Positions 35,090 to 43,319 of a DNA stretch of 63,131 bases are shown here, in pieces; the stretch's first letter is position 1; every line of letters begins with the position of its first letter. The stretch is from positions 1 through 63,131 of the forward strand of contig DHVR01000052.1 of assembly GCA_002412765.1 (NCBI GenBank), given 5' to 3'. Origin of the DNA: Leptolinea sp. UBA5203. GTDB taxonomy: Bacteria; Chloroflexota; Anaerolineae; Anaerolineales; Anaerolineaceae. The notes below the pieces were generated by a model. The model did no database searches. It saw only the letters and a program-made list of their open reading frames with translations, and was not told where the DNA came from. The position numbers and the translations under genes are program-made.

Positions 35090-36520
35090 ATGCCCATTTT
35101 CACGCCTGGAAGAAGGTGGCAGCCACCTTATTCCCCATTCAAGAAAGTATCCATTAGCCAGAAGATGCTGGCTGGATTGGAAAAGATCGTCAAGGGTCCG
35201 ATGTTTGGTTGCCGCATGTGTGGGAACTGTCTGCTGCAGGAAACTGCGTTCATTTGCCCCATGGAATGTTCCAAAGGCATACGGAACGGCCCCTGCGGTG
35301 GATCCACCGCTGAACATTGCTATGTAGATCCCGACCGCCCGTGTATCTGGTACCACATTTATGAGCGTGCTTTCCGTATGGGACGGGAAGAAAAACTGCT
35401 GGAGGTGCTGCCTCCCCTGGACTGGAATAAAACAGGGACGGAAACCTGGGGCGATGTCATCCGTGAAATCTTCCGTTACGGGACATTCAAATGGATTAGT
35501 GAATTACTTTCCCGGGACCCTGTTCATCGGGCTGTCGCCTGGGATGATGTCTTTCACGCCGTTCGCCAGCCTTCCTGGTGGCAGGGGGATGCTGAGTTCC
35601 ATGCACCGGCGTATACTGAACCACTTTCGGAGTTGGAGAAACAGTTAAAATCCGGCAAGTTCGTGGTGACCTGCGAAGTCACCCCTCCCATGACCGTGGC
35701 GACGGGAAAGTTTTTGCGCAATCTGGATTTGATCAAAGGGCAGGTAGCCGCGGTTAATTTTACGGATAACCCCTCTGCCACGCCGCGCATGTCCAGCCAG
35801 GCATGCAGTAAACTGGCTTTGGAAGCGGGACTGGAACCTGTGATGCAGATCGCCGCCCGCGATCAAACCCGCAACAGTCTGCAATCCCTGGTGCTGGGAG
35901 CCTATGCCTTGGGGATACGAAATGTTCTGTGTGTCTCCGGGGACAGCGCCTCTTTGGGGCCGGATCCCCGCTCCCGTATGGATATTGTGGATATTGATGC
36001 CATTCAGATGCTGTGGATTTTACGCCGCATGCGGGATGAGGGTCAGTATTTGGGCGGCAAAGCCATTAAGTTCCCGCCGCAAACCTTTTTAGGCGCGGCT
36101 GCCTCACCGAATAGTTCCGAACCGAGATTCCAGGCGCTGCGGGAAGAGAAAAAAATCAATGCCGGGGCTCAATTCCTGCAAACCAACCTGGTTTTTGATA
36201 TGGATCGATTTGATGCCTGGTTGGAAGCACTGGATAAACGCAACGTGTTGGGTAAGGCTTATTTGTTGGTGGGTATTGCACCCATGAAAAATATGGCGGT
36301 TGCCCAGCATTTATCCAGGGAAGTTCCCGGGGTACTCCTGCCGGAAGCACTGTTAAAAAGAATGGAAAATTCCAAAGACCAGGAAGAAGAAGGCGTACAA
36401 ATTGCGCTGGAGACGATTGCTCAAATCAAGCTGCGTCAGGGTGTGAATGGCATTCATCTGATGCCGCTGAATTGGGAAGAAATCCTCCCCAGAATCATCC
36501 AGGAAGCAAATTTAGCCTGA
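35090..36520 (+). CDS. MetV-MetF fusion methylenetetrahydrofolate reductase
   Basis: A 476-residue protein. The N-terminal part (about 40-130) is the Cys-rich MTHFR C-terminal-type (MetV/zinc-finger) domain: GCRMCGNC, CPMECSKG, GPCGG, CYVD-P-CIW. It is followed by a complete methylenetetrahydrofolate reductase TIM barrel (about 185-470) with VTCEVTPPM and NFTDNPSATPRMS. In acetogens MetV and MetF are separate subunits; here they are one chain. It makes methyl-THF for methionine synthesis or a Wood-Ljungdahl methyl branch; the window does not tell which. Confidence 0.85.
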   Translation: MPIFTPGRRWQPPYSPFKKVSISQKMLAGLEKIVKGPMFGCRMCGNCLLQETAFICPMECSKGIRNGPCGGSTAEHCYVDPDRPCIWYHIYERAFRMGREEKLLEVLPPLDWNKTGTETWGDVIREIFRYGTFKWISELLSRDPVHRAVAWDDVFHAVRQPSWWQGDAEFHAPAYTEPLSELEKQLKSGKFVVTCEVTPPMTVATGKFLRNLDLIKGQVAAVNFTDNPSATPRMSSQACSKLALEAGLEPVMQIAARDQTRNSLQSLVLGAYALGIRNVLCVSGDSASLGPDPRSRMDIVDIDAIQMLWILRRMRDEGQYLGGKAIKFPPQTFLGAAASPNSSEPRFQALREEKKINAGAQFLQTNLVFDMDRFDAWLEALDKRNVLGKAYLLVGIAPMKNMAVAQHLSREVPGVLLPEALLKRMENSKDQEEEGVQIALETIAQIKLRQGVNGIHLMPLNWEEILPRIIQEANLA

Positions 36521-36525
36521 CATTA

Positions 36526-36572
36526 AAAATCGCTGCATCAGACGAGATTCCATGATGCAGCGATTTTTTTTA
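36526..36572. terminator. Bidirectional terminator overlapping the end of the PPTase gene
   Basis: AAATCGCTGCATCA / TGATGCAGCGATTT is a perfect 14-bp stem with T runs on both strands. It serves the convergent MTHFR and PPTase genes, and its sequence also encodes the last residues (KKIAAS) of the PPTase. Confidence 0.93.
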
Positions 36573-37296
36573 TTGTTTGTGTGGATAAACGGGTTGCATG
36601 AATGGATTCCAACTCCCCCGGAACTGCCACAGCGCCCATGCAGGAATCGGATAATTGAAAATTTTGGATTTGCCAGTGGTCGGGGGATAAAGGCACCAAA
36701 CTGGTTACTTTCCCGCACAGGGAATCGGAATACTCTATCGTGAACTGATTCAAAGGAAAATGAAAACCAGTTCCGTAGCCTTTCATGAAGGCTTCCTTGG
36801 CTGTCCATAGTTGATAAAAGAAAAATTTAGGATCTTCTGCCGAGTTCAGCATTTCATATTCAGCAGGTGAACTGTAGTGTTTGGCAATGTTTTTCCAATC
36901 CGTATCGGTTCGCATGGATTCTATATCCACGCCAATGGGGGTATGACGGGATATTCCCACCAGAATTTGATCGGCGGAATGGGAAACATTGAAATAAAGC
37001 TGATCTGATGGGTTCAGCATCGGTTTTTGGTATTCATTATGGAGAATTTCAATTTCCAGGGGATGCTTTTGTAAATACAGGGAGAGTAGCAGACGCAGCG
37101 TTGCTCTGGATGCGATGGCAAGCCCGGTGCGTTCTGCTGATAAATAGCGGGCTGCGGCAACCCTTTCCTCATTGACCAGGACGGTAGAGAAGAGAGAGAG
37201 CATCTCCGAGGGTTCAAAGTCAATTAACCAAAGATCGAATCCCTGCCTGCCTTTCTCCAAGGTTGGAATTTGTTCGAGAAATTTAAAATCAATCAT
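36538..37296 (-). CDS. Sfp-type 4'-phosphopantetheinyl transferase
   Basis: A 252-residue enzyme that attaches the CoA phosphopantetheine arm to carrier proteins. The family motifs GVDIESMRTD (Mg2+ ligands) and FYQLWTAKEAFMKGYGTG (W-x-KEA-x-K-x-x-G) are present. Length is typical of the Sfp class, not the short AcpS class. No polyketide or non-ribosomal peptide genes are nearby, so its carrier may be the fatty-acid ACP. The 3' end is embedded in the shared terminator. Confidence 0.9.
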   Translation of the reverse strand: MIDFKFLEQIPTLEKGRQGFDLWLIDFEPSEMLSLFSTVLVNEERVAAARYLSAERTGLAIASRATLRLLLSLYLQKHPLEIEILHNEYQKPMLNPSDQLYFNVSHSADQILVGISRHTPIGVDIESMRTDTDWKNIAKHYSSPAEYEMLNSAEDPKFFFYQLWTAKEAFMKGYGTGFHFPLNQFTIEYSDSLCGKVTSLVPLSPDHWQIQNFQLSDSCMGAVAVPGELESIHATRLSTQTIKKIAASWNLV

Positions 37297-37439
37297 ATTG
37301 CTTTACTGAGAGGTTCCAGTACCTGTTCAAGCTGGCCCGCAAGATCCAGGAGGATGGTATTCTGACTCGTTTCAAAACTCACCTATAATAAATTTTATTA
37401 TTTTGCATTTATTATAACGCTATACACCTATCATATCGG

Positions 37440-38336
37440 CTAAAGGTAAAGGATGGTTGGTTTGAGTTGAATTTCATCGATCATGTCATTTAATTCCGTG
37501 CGGCTTAGGGGACGCTTCTTTTCCGCAAGGGCAGTAAGAACGCCTTCCATTACGTTGGTACCAAAGGATCGGCCATCATAGCGCGGACTCATGGTGATGA
37601 CGGTTTTCACGCCTTTTGCTTTTAATAAGGCGATGTTTTCTTCCGTGGTGGTGTTGGTGATGATCAATTTATCTTGCAGGTCTGCTGGCGAATATTTACG
37701 TATATAAAGCATATCCCCGGCGATGCAATCCGCGGATTCCCAGATGGCGGCATGTTTGGGTTTACAGGCTTCATCCTTGCTGCCGGGCGGATTGATGGCA
37801 GAAAGCGGCAGGAAGCCAATGAAGGGCATTAAGAAATGGGCAAAGCGTTTAAAATTCTTCAACCCGCGAATGGAAATGGGGATGCCCAGGGTCAGCATTA
37901 AATCGCCAAAGATCACTTCATCACTCTGCCCGGTCATGGCTTCGGCCAGACCAATGCGGTCAATGCCGGTTGGGATGAACACTTTTTTGAAGCGGGGAAA
38001 GGGACCGAATTCCGGACCTGCCAATTCGAGCACTCTGCGTTCAAGGACATATTTTAGATCATGCCCATCCACAACAGGGGTTTGATGGACATCCTGCACC
38101 AGTTTTTTGGCGGCACGAATGGGGTACTCTTTCTGGTCAACACGAACATAGATATCCATTCCGCCAACGGTCAGCACATCCACTTTGCCATCCAACTCAC
38201 GGAATAACTTGCGCGCCATAACTTCATCGCCACCGGTTCCAATGCGCTCGATACAAATTTCCTTGCCATGGATGACGGTTTCGACTTTTTTATTGCGAAT
38301 GGGACTCCCCAAACTGACACTGACGACTTTTAGCAT
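37440..38336 (-). CDS. Quinate 5-dehydrogenase-like conserved protein
   Basis: A 298-residue protein with an N-terminus (KVVSVSLGSPIRNKKVE) and an ERIGTGGD motif. Internal stretches VDVLTVGGMDIYV, VVDGHDLKYVLE and VITMSPRYDGRSFGTNVMEG follow. I recall this pattern from proteins annotated quinate 5-dehydrogenase in Firmicutes and Chloroflexota, but the enzymatic assignment of that family is weak. No clear Rossmann GxGxxG is visible. Single gene preceded by GGAGG-like GGAGGGTG about 5 bases from ATG. Confidence 0.45.
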   Translation of the reverse strand: MLKVVSVSLGSPIRNKKVETVIHGKEICIERIGTGGDEVMARKLFRELDGKVDVLTVGGMDIYVRVDQKEYPIRAAKKLVQDVHQTPVVDGHDLKYVLERRVLELAGPEFGPFPRFKKVFIPTGIDRIGLAEAMTGQSDEVIFGDLMLTLGIPISIRGLKNFKRFAHFLMPFIGFLPLSAINPPGSKDEACKPKHAAIWESADCIAGDMLYIRKYSPADLQDKLIITNTTTEENIALLKAKGVKTVITMSPRYDGRSFGTNVMEGVLTALAEKKRPLSRTELNDMIDEIQLKPTILYL

Positions 38337-38657
38337 TCGATCACCCTCCGCTGAAGTGGAATGCTTTTATTATACAGGTTCTCATTTAATTAATTATCTA
38401 TGTAACTATTTTCCACCCCACACCTGCTGCCGCGTTAATATCCAGAATGGGATTGTCTGTTATGGAAAAACAGCTTATCAGTTTATCAATCTTGGAAGCT
38501 TTATCCAAATGGGAAGCAAACGTCTGAATCCCTCTGAAAAGTGTGGTGTTTGGGTAATCTATTTCTTTGTGCGAATGAATCAAAAAAGCGCTTCCCTACC
38601 TGGAGAAACGCTTTTATGGGCGATAGGATTTAGCGAGAGATGGCAATAGCAAGGCCT
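38337..38657. other. Distal boundary of the cassette array, no clear gene
   Basis: About 320 bp holding the terminator at 38584-38615. A 61-codon minus-strand frame (38398-38583) lacks a Shine-Dalgarno and shows no recognisable protein features. No attC palindrome is visible here, so the last gene of the array has lost its attC or was never a cassette. Confidence 0.4.
38584..38615 (-). terminator. Terminator at the end of the cassette array
   Basis: Minus strand AAAAGCGTTTC / GAAGCGCTTTT forms an 11-bp stem with one mismatch, followed by a T run. It lies about 45 bp after the stop of the last array gene. Confidence 0.75.
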
Positions 38658-39323
38658 TTATTCAACAGATATTCTTACAAGAAAAATAGGAACAGATGCA
38701 AAAGCAAAAATGGAGAGTGCCATCAGAATAATTGCCATGTTTGGAGCAAGCCACAAAAAAGGAATGTTGGCAATAAACGCGACAATACTTCCAATAATTG
38801 TATATGACAATAATCGATACGTTCTAAAGTAGACAATCGCATAGCAAAAGAAAGCCATATAAGCCAAAGTAAACCCCGCCACATCATATGCTAGGAATTT
38901 CACGGTTTCGACTTGGCGCAAATAAAGTAGAGTATCCGAGGGGATACTTACAAAACTACCAGGATAGACCCAAGCCGCAATGATTGGCAGATTATTTATA
39001 ATTTCAATTACCAATGAAATGCCTATAAGGCAACCAGCAAGAACCAACGCAAAGGGGTTTGTGTTATATTTTTTGACGGTAAAAATAACAGTTACTGGCA
39101 AAAAGGCAAAAGCATACAATAATACAAATGCAGCCAGTGTCGCTGAGAAGCTAGAAATAGGACTTGAACTCGAGCTAATCATTTTGGGGACAAATCCATC
39201 GGGGCTAACCTTGGGCATGACAATAATGTAAGTGAGTCCATAACCCAACAAACCCACAGTCGCAAGGATGCCAAGTGCCCAAAAGCCATTTTTGAAAATG
39301 TCAGATGAAGATGCTTTTTTCAT
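38658..39323 (-). CDS. Unrecognised polytopic membrane protein (fourth array gene)
   Basis: A 221-residue protein with about six hydrophobic segments spread along its length. I recognise no family. I start at ATG 39323 (MKKASSSDIF); the longer frame runs back into attC-c. It is the fourth minus-strand gene counted from the intI remnant and directly follows attC-c, as a cassette gene should. No attC follows it, so cassette status is uncertain. It is AT-rich relative to the flanking chromosome. Confidence 0.65.
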   Translation of the reverse strand: MKKASSSDIFKNGFWALGILATVGLLGYGLTYIIVMPKVSPDGFVPKMISSSSSPISSFSATLAAFVLLYAFAFLPVTVIFTVKKYNTNPFALVLAGCLIGISLVIEIINNLPIIAAWVYPGSFVSIPSDTLLYLRQVETVKFLAYDVAGFTLAYMAFFCYAIVYFRTYRLLSYTIIGSIVAFIANIPFLWLAPNMAIILMALSIFAFASVPIFLVRISVE

Positions 39324-39368
39324 GGTTTTAAAAATTCCTGATCGAGAACTATTGTACTTGTGCCCAGT

Positions 39369-39525
39369 GCCCAACGGCAGACGTTACCGGCAAGCACGGG
39401 ACTTGGCGGACAAACCCACCAGACGCCGAATCCGCCACCTACCCCGTGATCTTTGCGGAGTTGGGGCTGAATTCCCAAAAGTACGGCGGAACGCCCGCAC
39501 TTGTCCGGTGCAGGCGGTGTTGGCT
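39369..39525 (-). repeat. attC-c integron recombination site
   Basis: Read on the minus strand it starts AGCCAAC and ends GTTGGGC. The arms are imperfectly complementary (CTGCACCGGACAAGTGCGGG with CCCGTGCTTGCCGGTAACG). The loop is long, for 157 bp in all. It lies about 20 bp after the stop of the third array gene, and its arms repeat those of attC-a and attC-b. Confidence 0.75.
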
Positions 39526-39545
39526 TTTTTGAGCGTTTATAAGCA

Positions 39546-40466
39546 TTATTTTAGCAGCCGGACAATTTCTGCCAACAAAACATCTAAATCATTAGAAAAA
39601 TTAACCTGTGTCTTGTTGGGTAATATCTCCTTGCTACGAATCTGCGTATGTAAATGTGCGTCCGCAATTTTCCTAGATGACGATTCTAGATTTGTCATTG
39701 ATTGCTTAAACGACTTACTGCCACCATTGTAATTGTTTGCGACTTCTGCAAAGTATTTACATGCAAAAATGGGCGGCACATGGTCAAGGATGGCGCGTAC
39801 CAACATTGCAACCGCCATATAACATTCATTGGCAATAGTTTTGTTTAACTCATCACATAATTCAGTAAGTCTTGTTAAGTCGTAAGTTTTTGACTTGGTG
39901 GCACGTAATTCACTTAACCGAGTAGCATTTACAAATTCATCTGTATTGGTCTTAGTACCCAATTTTTGGTCAAACTGTTTTTGAAATTGCTTCCCTGCCG
40001 CTTCTGAACGTTGGAGCCATTTACTTTCTGATTGTTTCTTTTCTTTCTCAAAAGATTCAATAAACTCATCGTAAGAAGTCAATATGCTCTTAATCGCTGA
40101 GTCTATATTGCTATTATCTGCCCCAACTGAAACACAAAATTCAATAATTTGCCCTGTATAGTTGATTAGCACACCCTTAAGACTATCCCAATAAACATCT
40201 ATATCCTCCCCTAAAGAATGCAGGGTGGTTGGAATAACATCTTTTGGATAAGCATTCGCAAGCGTTTCAAGGCCTTCTGTCTCCAAGATACTTTCTATGG
40301 AACTGCGAAGTTTTATATAAACTTCATCAACTTGTTCATACAGTATGAGAATATAACCTTCTGAATGAATACGCAATATAATGGTTAGTCGGGAAAATAA
40401 ATTCCGTAGGAACTGAGCGCGAACTCTTAAATCTAATTCCAAAGTCTGGTCTTTTGGCGTATCCAT
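39546..40466 (-). CDS. Unrecognised integron-cassette protein (third array gene)
   Basis: A 306-residue, mostly helical, charged protein with a likely coiled-coil middle (about 130-170). The C-terminal part contains CYMAVAMLVRAILDHVPPIF and SSRKIADAHLHTQIR. R-AILD-H fits the R-x4-H spacing of HEPN nucleases, but a single match is weak evidence. Not recognised otherwise. It is bounded by attC-b upstream and attC-c downstream, and is AT-rich. Confidence 0.7.
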   Translation of the reverse strand: MDTPKDQTLELDLRVRAQFLRNLFSRLTIILRIHSEGYILILYEQVDEVYIKLRSSIESILETEGLETLANAYPKDVIPTTLHSLGEDIDVYWDSLKGVLINYTGQIIEFCVSVGADNSNIDSAIKSILTSYDEFIESFEKEKKQSESKWLQRSEAAGKQFQKQFDQKLGTKTNTDEFVNATRLSELRATKSKTYDLTRLTELCDELNKTIANECYMAVAMLVRAILDHVPPIFACKYFAEVANNYNGGSKSFKQSMTNLESSSRKIADAHLHTQIRSKEILPNKTQVNFSNDLDVLLAEIVRLLK

Positions 40467-40495
40467 TCTTACCCTTTATTACTTAGCAATGAAAT

Positions 40496-40623
40496 GCCCA
40501 ACGGTTTGCGTTACCCGCAAGTGGGCGGGCTGAGATGATGTTTGGAAGCAGGAAAAACTCAAAGCGAGAAAAATGCCTGAAAACGAGCAGACTCCCACCA
40601 GTCGGGTGCACGCTGTGTTGGGC
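40496..40623 (-). repeat. attC-b integron recombination site
   Basis: The clearest attC. On the minus strand it begins GCCCAAC (RYYYAAC) and ends GTTGGGC (GTTRRRY). Nested arms AGCGT/ACGCA, CACCCG/CGGGTA and GGTGGG/CCCACT give a long imperfect stem with bulged bases, 128 bp in total. It follows the second array gene by about 20 bp. Confidence 0.88.
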
Positions 40624-40643
40624 AGTTCTTTACATAAAAGACA

Positions 40644-41585
40644 TTAAGGACTTTTCCTGACCATTAACCTGGACATTATCTTTAATACAACTTCTTGAGC
40701 CGCTTCATGACTTTTTACGCATTCGTCTTCACTTGAATTACTTGAATCATATCGCACTGACGCCGAACATTGAATTCTATCTAATAGCTGTGCATCAATT
40801 CTCATATCTTCAATCAATTCACTCAACTTATGCAAATCATGAGTTCGAGGATATTTAGTCTTGTTGGTTTCAAAAAATGCTTTAATAACCTTTTCGACAA
40901 ATTGTAAGCAATGCCACCGTGATTGACCATATAATGGCTTATCTAGAAAAAGCATATCTACAGACATCCTAAAATCTGCTAGAGCATCTGTAAATAAATC
41001 TTTATTGTGTACAAAGAAAAATATGTTTCCTAATAAACATCCATCATATACTCTACTACCTAAATACGAGATTTCATCACGAGTAATACTTGACAGCTTT
41101 TCATTGGTAATATTTTCAATAAGACTGCCTATATTCAAGCTAGCAGTATTCGGACTGCCAAGATTGATGTTAGGTTTGATCTCTTCAACTTTAGCAGTGA
41201 AGACCAATTTGGGTTTTCCTAGAACAAGAGGAATGTTTACTTTATACAAATCGCCAGAAACTCGGCAAATTGTTTGCATATTTGCGAAATCTACTATTAA
41301 CCTATCTCCGTATTGTTTATCGAACCAATTCAATACATGTGCAGAAAGACTAAGGTTTGAAAAATCATTATCTCTTGCAAAACTATTTGGGACAAGATAT
41401 AACGTGGCATCCAATCGTTCTGCAACTTCTCCGAATCCCTTTATTTGTCTTTGTGCAATTGGGATTCCTTTTAGTTCCTTATCAATTTCAATCATAAATT
41501 TATTAAATTCTTCGTAAGAGGAAAAATATTGTTTTTGATCTAAATCAGGCAAACCATTTCGAAATTCTTCTTCGGACATTTTCAC
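40644..41585 (-). CDS. Integron-cassette protein with C-terminal HEPN-like domain
   Basis: A 313-residue protein. The N-terminal two thirds are unrecognised. The C-terminal part (about 220-305) looks like a HEPN helical bundle. It carries YPRTHDLHKLSELI, an R-x4-H motif in the usual THDL context, and a closing helix with AAQEVVLKIM. HEPN proteins often act as RNases in toxin-antitoxin or phage-defence systems; that role is inferred. Located between attC-a and attC-b, with stop about 20 bp before attC-b. Confidence 0.7.
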   Translation of the reverse strand: MKMSEEEFRNGLPDLDQKQYFSSYEEFNKFMIEIDKELKGIPIAQRQIKGFGEVAERLDATLYLVPNSFARDNDFSNLSLSAHVLNWFDKQYGDRLIVDFANMQTICRVSGDLYKVNIPLVLGKPKLVFTAKVEEIKPNINLGSPNTASLNIGSLIENITNEKLSSITRDEISYLGSRVYDGCLLGNIFFFVHNKDLFTDALADFRMSVDMLFLDKPLYGQSRWHCLQFVEKVIKAFFETNKTKYPRTHDLHKLSELIEDMRIDAQLLDRIQCSASVRYDSSNSSEDECVKSHEAAQEVVLKIMSRLMVRKSP

Positions 41586-41630
41586 TTTATTGTCCCTTAG
41601 TTTTGCGATTTTATGTTAGCAGTAGTCACT

Positions 41631-41764
41631 GCCGAACGGCTGGCGTTACCGGCAAGGGCGGGAGTTGGCGGATAAAACCACCAGACGCCGAGTCCGCCGT
41701 TGGAGCCAGAATCTCTAAAGTGCGGGCAAAACTCCGCACTTGTCCGGTGCACGCAGTGTTAGCC
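41631..41764 (-). repeat. attC-a integron recombination site
   Basis: On the minus strand it runs from GGCTAAC to GTTCGGC, 134 bp, with internal arms like attC-b and attC-c (GCACCGGACAAGTGCGG and CTTGCCGGTAACGCCAG). The TAA stop of the first cassette gene lies inside GGCTAAC. GGCTAAC is the exact complement of GTTAGCC at the cassette's 5' boundary (42519-42525), as expected for one circular cassette. Confidence 0.82.
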
Positions 41765-42484
41765 ACCTTTATGGTTGCCAGATAATTTTTTTTCAAGTTC
41801 TCGATACACTCTAAGTCCTTCATCAGTGAGTTTTATATCGCCAACTTTAATTGAATCGAATATTCCAGACTTGTAATCTATAGCACTTTCCCATTCGTCA
41901 TAACTTACAAAACCAAATTCATACATTGCCTGTTCTTGTATTTTGGTAAAGCCCCTGCCTTCAAGTTCAATATCATAATCAGAAACATCACTTTCAATAA
42001 TTTGTTGCCCATCTAAAAAGTCAAGAAAATCTTTGAATTCTTGAAAACTTTTGAATATTCCTGACTTTATTAAACCATCGATTCCGCCAATTCCCTCAAT
42101 ACTTTTATTTGATGCCGCAACTAGCGTGAGTAATTCACTGGCTAAAATCATAACCCGGAAACTCATTACCTTATCTATTTTTACACCATCATGTGCGGCA
42201 TAATTTCGATAATAACCAAATGCTCCTTTGAAAAGAAGTTGTGCTTTTTCTTGATAATCATCACCTAATGATACAGCCAACGTAATATGTTCACCATTTC
42301 CCATAACCCATTTGACTAAATGTACTCCAAATAACTCTTTTGGCGCTATCGCCTTGTCTCGTAATGCCATTTCTACCTGTTTCATGCTTTCCAAAGCAAC
42401 ATGTTGATAGTGCCCATCTTTGAAAAGAGGTAAACAAGTCTCTATAATTCTTGGGTGAAGAAAATCGTTTGCTTCAATTTTCAT
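41759..42484 (-). CDS. Hypoth_ymh/TIGR02391-like HEPN-type cassette protein
   Basis: A 241-residue protein. The N-terminal 110 residues match the Hypoth_ymh (TIGR02391) pattern: FLHPRIIETCLPLFKDGHY, then a helix, QLLFKGAFGYYRNYAAHDG. RNYAAH is an R-x4-H motif like RN-x-x-AH in HEPN-type members. The C-terminal part is acidic and ends in a winged-helix-like stretch (KLTDEGLRVYRELEKKL). First cassette next to the integrase remnant, with its stop codon inside attC-a. A defence or RNA-cleaving role is inferred. Confidence 0.75.
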   Translation of the reverse strand: MKIEANDFLHPRIIETCLPLFKDGHYQHVALESMKQVEMALRDKAIAPKELFGVHLVKWVMGNGEHITLAVSLGDDYQEKAQLLFKGAFGYYRNYAAHDGVKIDKVMSFRVMILASELLTLVAASNKSIEGIGGIDGLIKSGIFKSFQEFKDFLDFLDGQQIIESDVSDYDIELEGRGFTKIQEQAMYEFGFVSYDEWESAIDYKSGIFDSIKVGDIKLTDEGLRVYRELEKKLSGNHKGG

Positions 42485-42644
42485 ATTTGCAATAAGGTTG
42501 ATAATTGCGCAAAGTGGTGGCTAACTATGTTTTATCCAGCCATCTGTATAAAACCCTGATTAGTTACCTTATACAGTCGTTTGGCTGTATAGTAGTTTGT
42601 ATACTTCGACCATTATACATATTTACCGAAAATAGGAAAGCGAA
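42485..42644. promoter_or_regulatory. attI-like junction and promoter region of the integron
   Basis: Divergent region between the first cassette gene and the intI remnant. GTTAGCC (minus strand, 42519-42525) marks the attI-cassette junction. Three copies of CTGTATA/TATACAG occur: 42544-42550, and an inverted pair at 42570-42576 and 42585-42591. A plus-strand TATACAT near 42615 may drive intI. Promoters for cassettes and intI are expected here but not proven. Confidence 0.55.
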
Positions 42645-42767
42645 ATGACTCAACCAATCCTTGGCAAGAAACTCCTTGAACAAATGCGTGATCAATTTTG
42701 GGTCAAACAAACCTCATTTCGTACAGAAAATACTTATCTTCACTGGGCGCGTGAGTTTGCCAATTGA
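42645..42767 (+). pseudogene. intI: Truncated integron integrase (intI remnant)
   Basis: A 40-codon open frame with AGGAAAG before its ATG. Its residues match the N-terminal SAM-like domain of integron integrases: KKLLEQMRDQFWVKQTS, then FRTENTYLHWAREF, as in LL-Q-R--IR-KHYS-RTE--Y--WI-RF of IntI. A TGA follows, and no catalytic-domain sequence (the tyrosine-recombinase R-H-R-Y part) is seen downstream. The gene is therefore a remnant. It diverges from the cassette genes, as in canonical integrons. Confidence 0.75.
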
Positions 42768-42924
42768 ACTCATCGGTGATTTGCAGATCATCATCATGAG
42801 AGGAGGATTGTTTGAAAGTTTTTATTTCCCAAGTTGCACCTATATTATTGTAAATCATGGCTTGTCGAGAGAATAAAAAAAGTGAGAATCTCGGGTATTA
42901 TTCTGTGTCTACCTTAAATAATCA

Positions 42925-42953
42925 GCAGCCAGGCTGAAGTTCAACCTGGCTGC
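42925..42953. terminator. Strong hairpin between intI remnant and the small membrane gene
   Basis: GCAGCCAGG / CCTGGCTGC, a perfect 9-bp stem with a partly paired loop. T runs are weak on both sides. It probably terminates the minus-strand small membrane-protein gene. Confidence 0.55.
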
Positions 42954-43015
42954 CTATTCGATCTACAGCATCCTATACGCCCATAGTTCTGTAGATACTC
43001 CCAATTGAATTCCTG

Positions 43016-43190
43016 TTAGAAGAGTATTGCCCCCAACAGGGATAACACGCCACCGATGATGGCCACGACCAGTGCAAGAACTCCGATGACCACACCGATG
43101 GTGAGTACAAGCGCGAACCCAACCGTCAGGCCAACCACCAGAAGTATTGCACCTACTAACAATCCGATTAATCCTAATAAAAGTTCCATT
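43016..43190 (-). pseudogene. Small hydrophobic membrane protein gene with apparent frameshift
   Basis: From ATG 43190 (GGAG seven bases upstream) the first frame gives MELLLGLIGLLVGAILL and then turns polar. From about 43140 a neighbouring frame continues as VVGLTVGFALVLTIGVV, then more hydrophobic residues to LLGAILF and a stop at 43016. Joined, they would be a two-pass membrane peptide of about 57 residues. Either a one-base indel has broken the gene, or there is a sequencing error in TTCTTGGTGGTTGG. A GTG at 43153 could start the second part alone. Confidence 0.55.
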
Positions 43191-43319
43191 TTGATCTCCA
43201 GTCTATGTTTTCACTCTAATATACGCAAACTGTTGACCAAGGTTTCCGCGAAAGCCGGATTAACTTCTTGGGCTCGGGTATAATTGGAACTTAACTGTAG
43301 GATAACGAGTGAAGTAAAA

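Noticed and set aside
38398..38583. A 61-codon minus-strand frame beside the cassette array
   Set aside because: No Shine-Dalgarno, no recognisable domain, and it begins at the edge of a terminator; not supported as a gene.
42570..42591. LexA (SOS) box at the intI promoter
   Set aside because: The half-sites are oriented TATACAG-N8-CTGTATA, the reverse of a CTGT-N8-ACAG LexA box, so the name is not justified.
43056..43283. Plus-strand 75-codon Thr/Pro-rich frame
   Set aside because: It is the complement of the small hydrophobic gene on the minus strand and lacks a ribosome-binding site.
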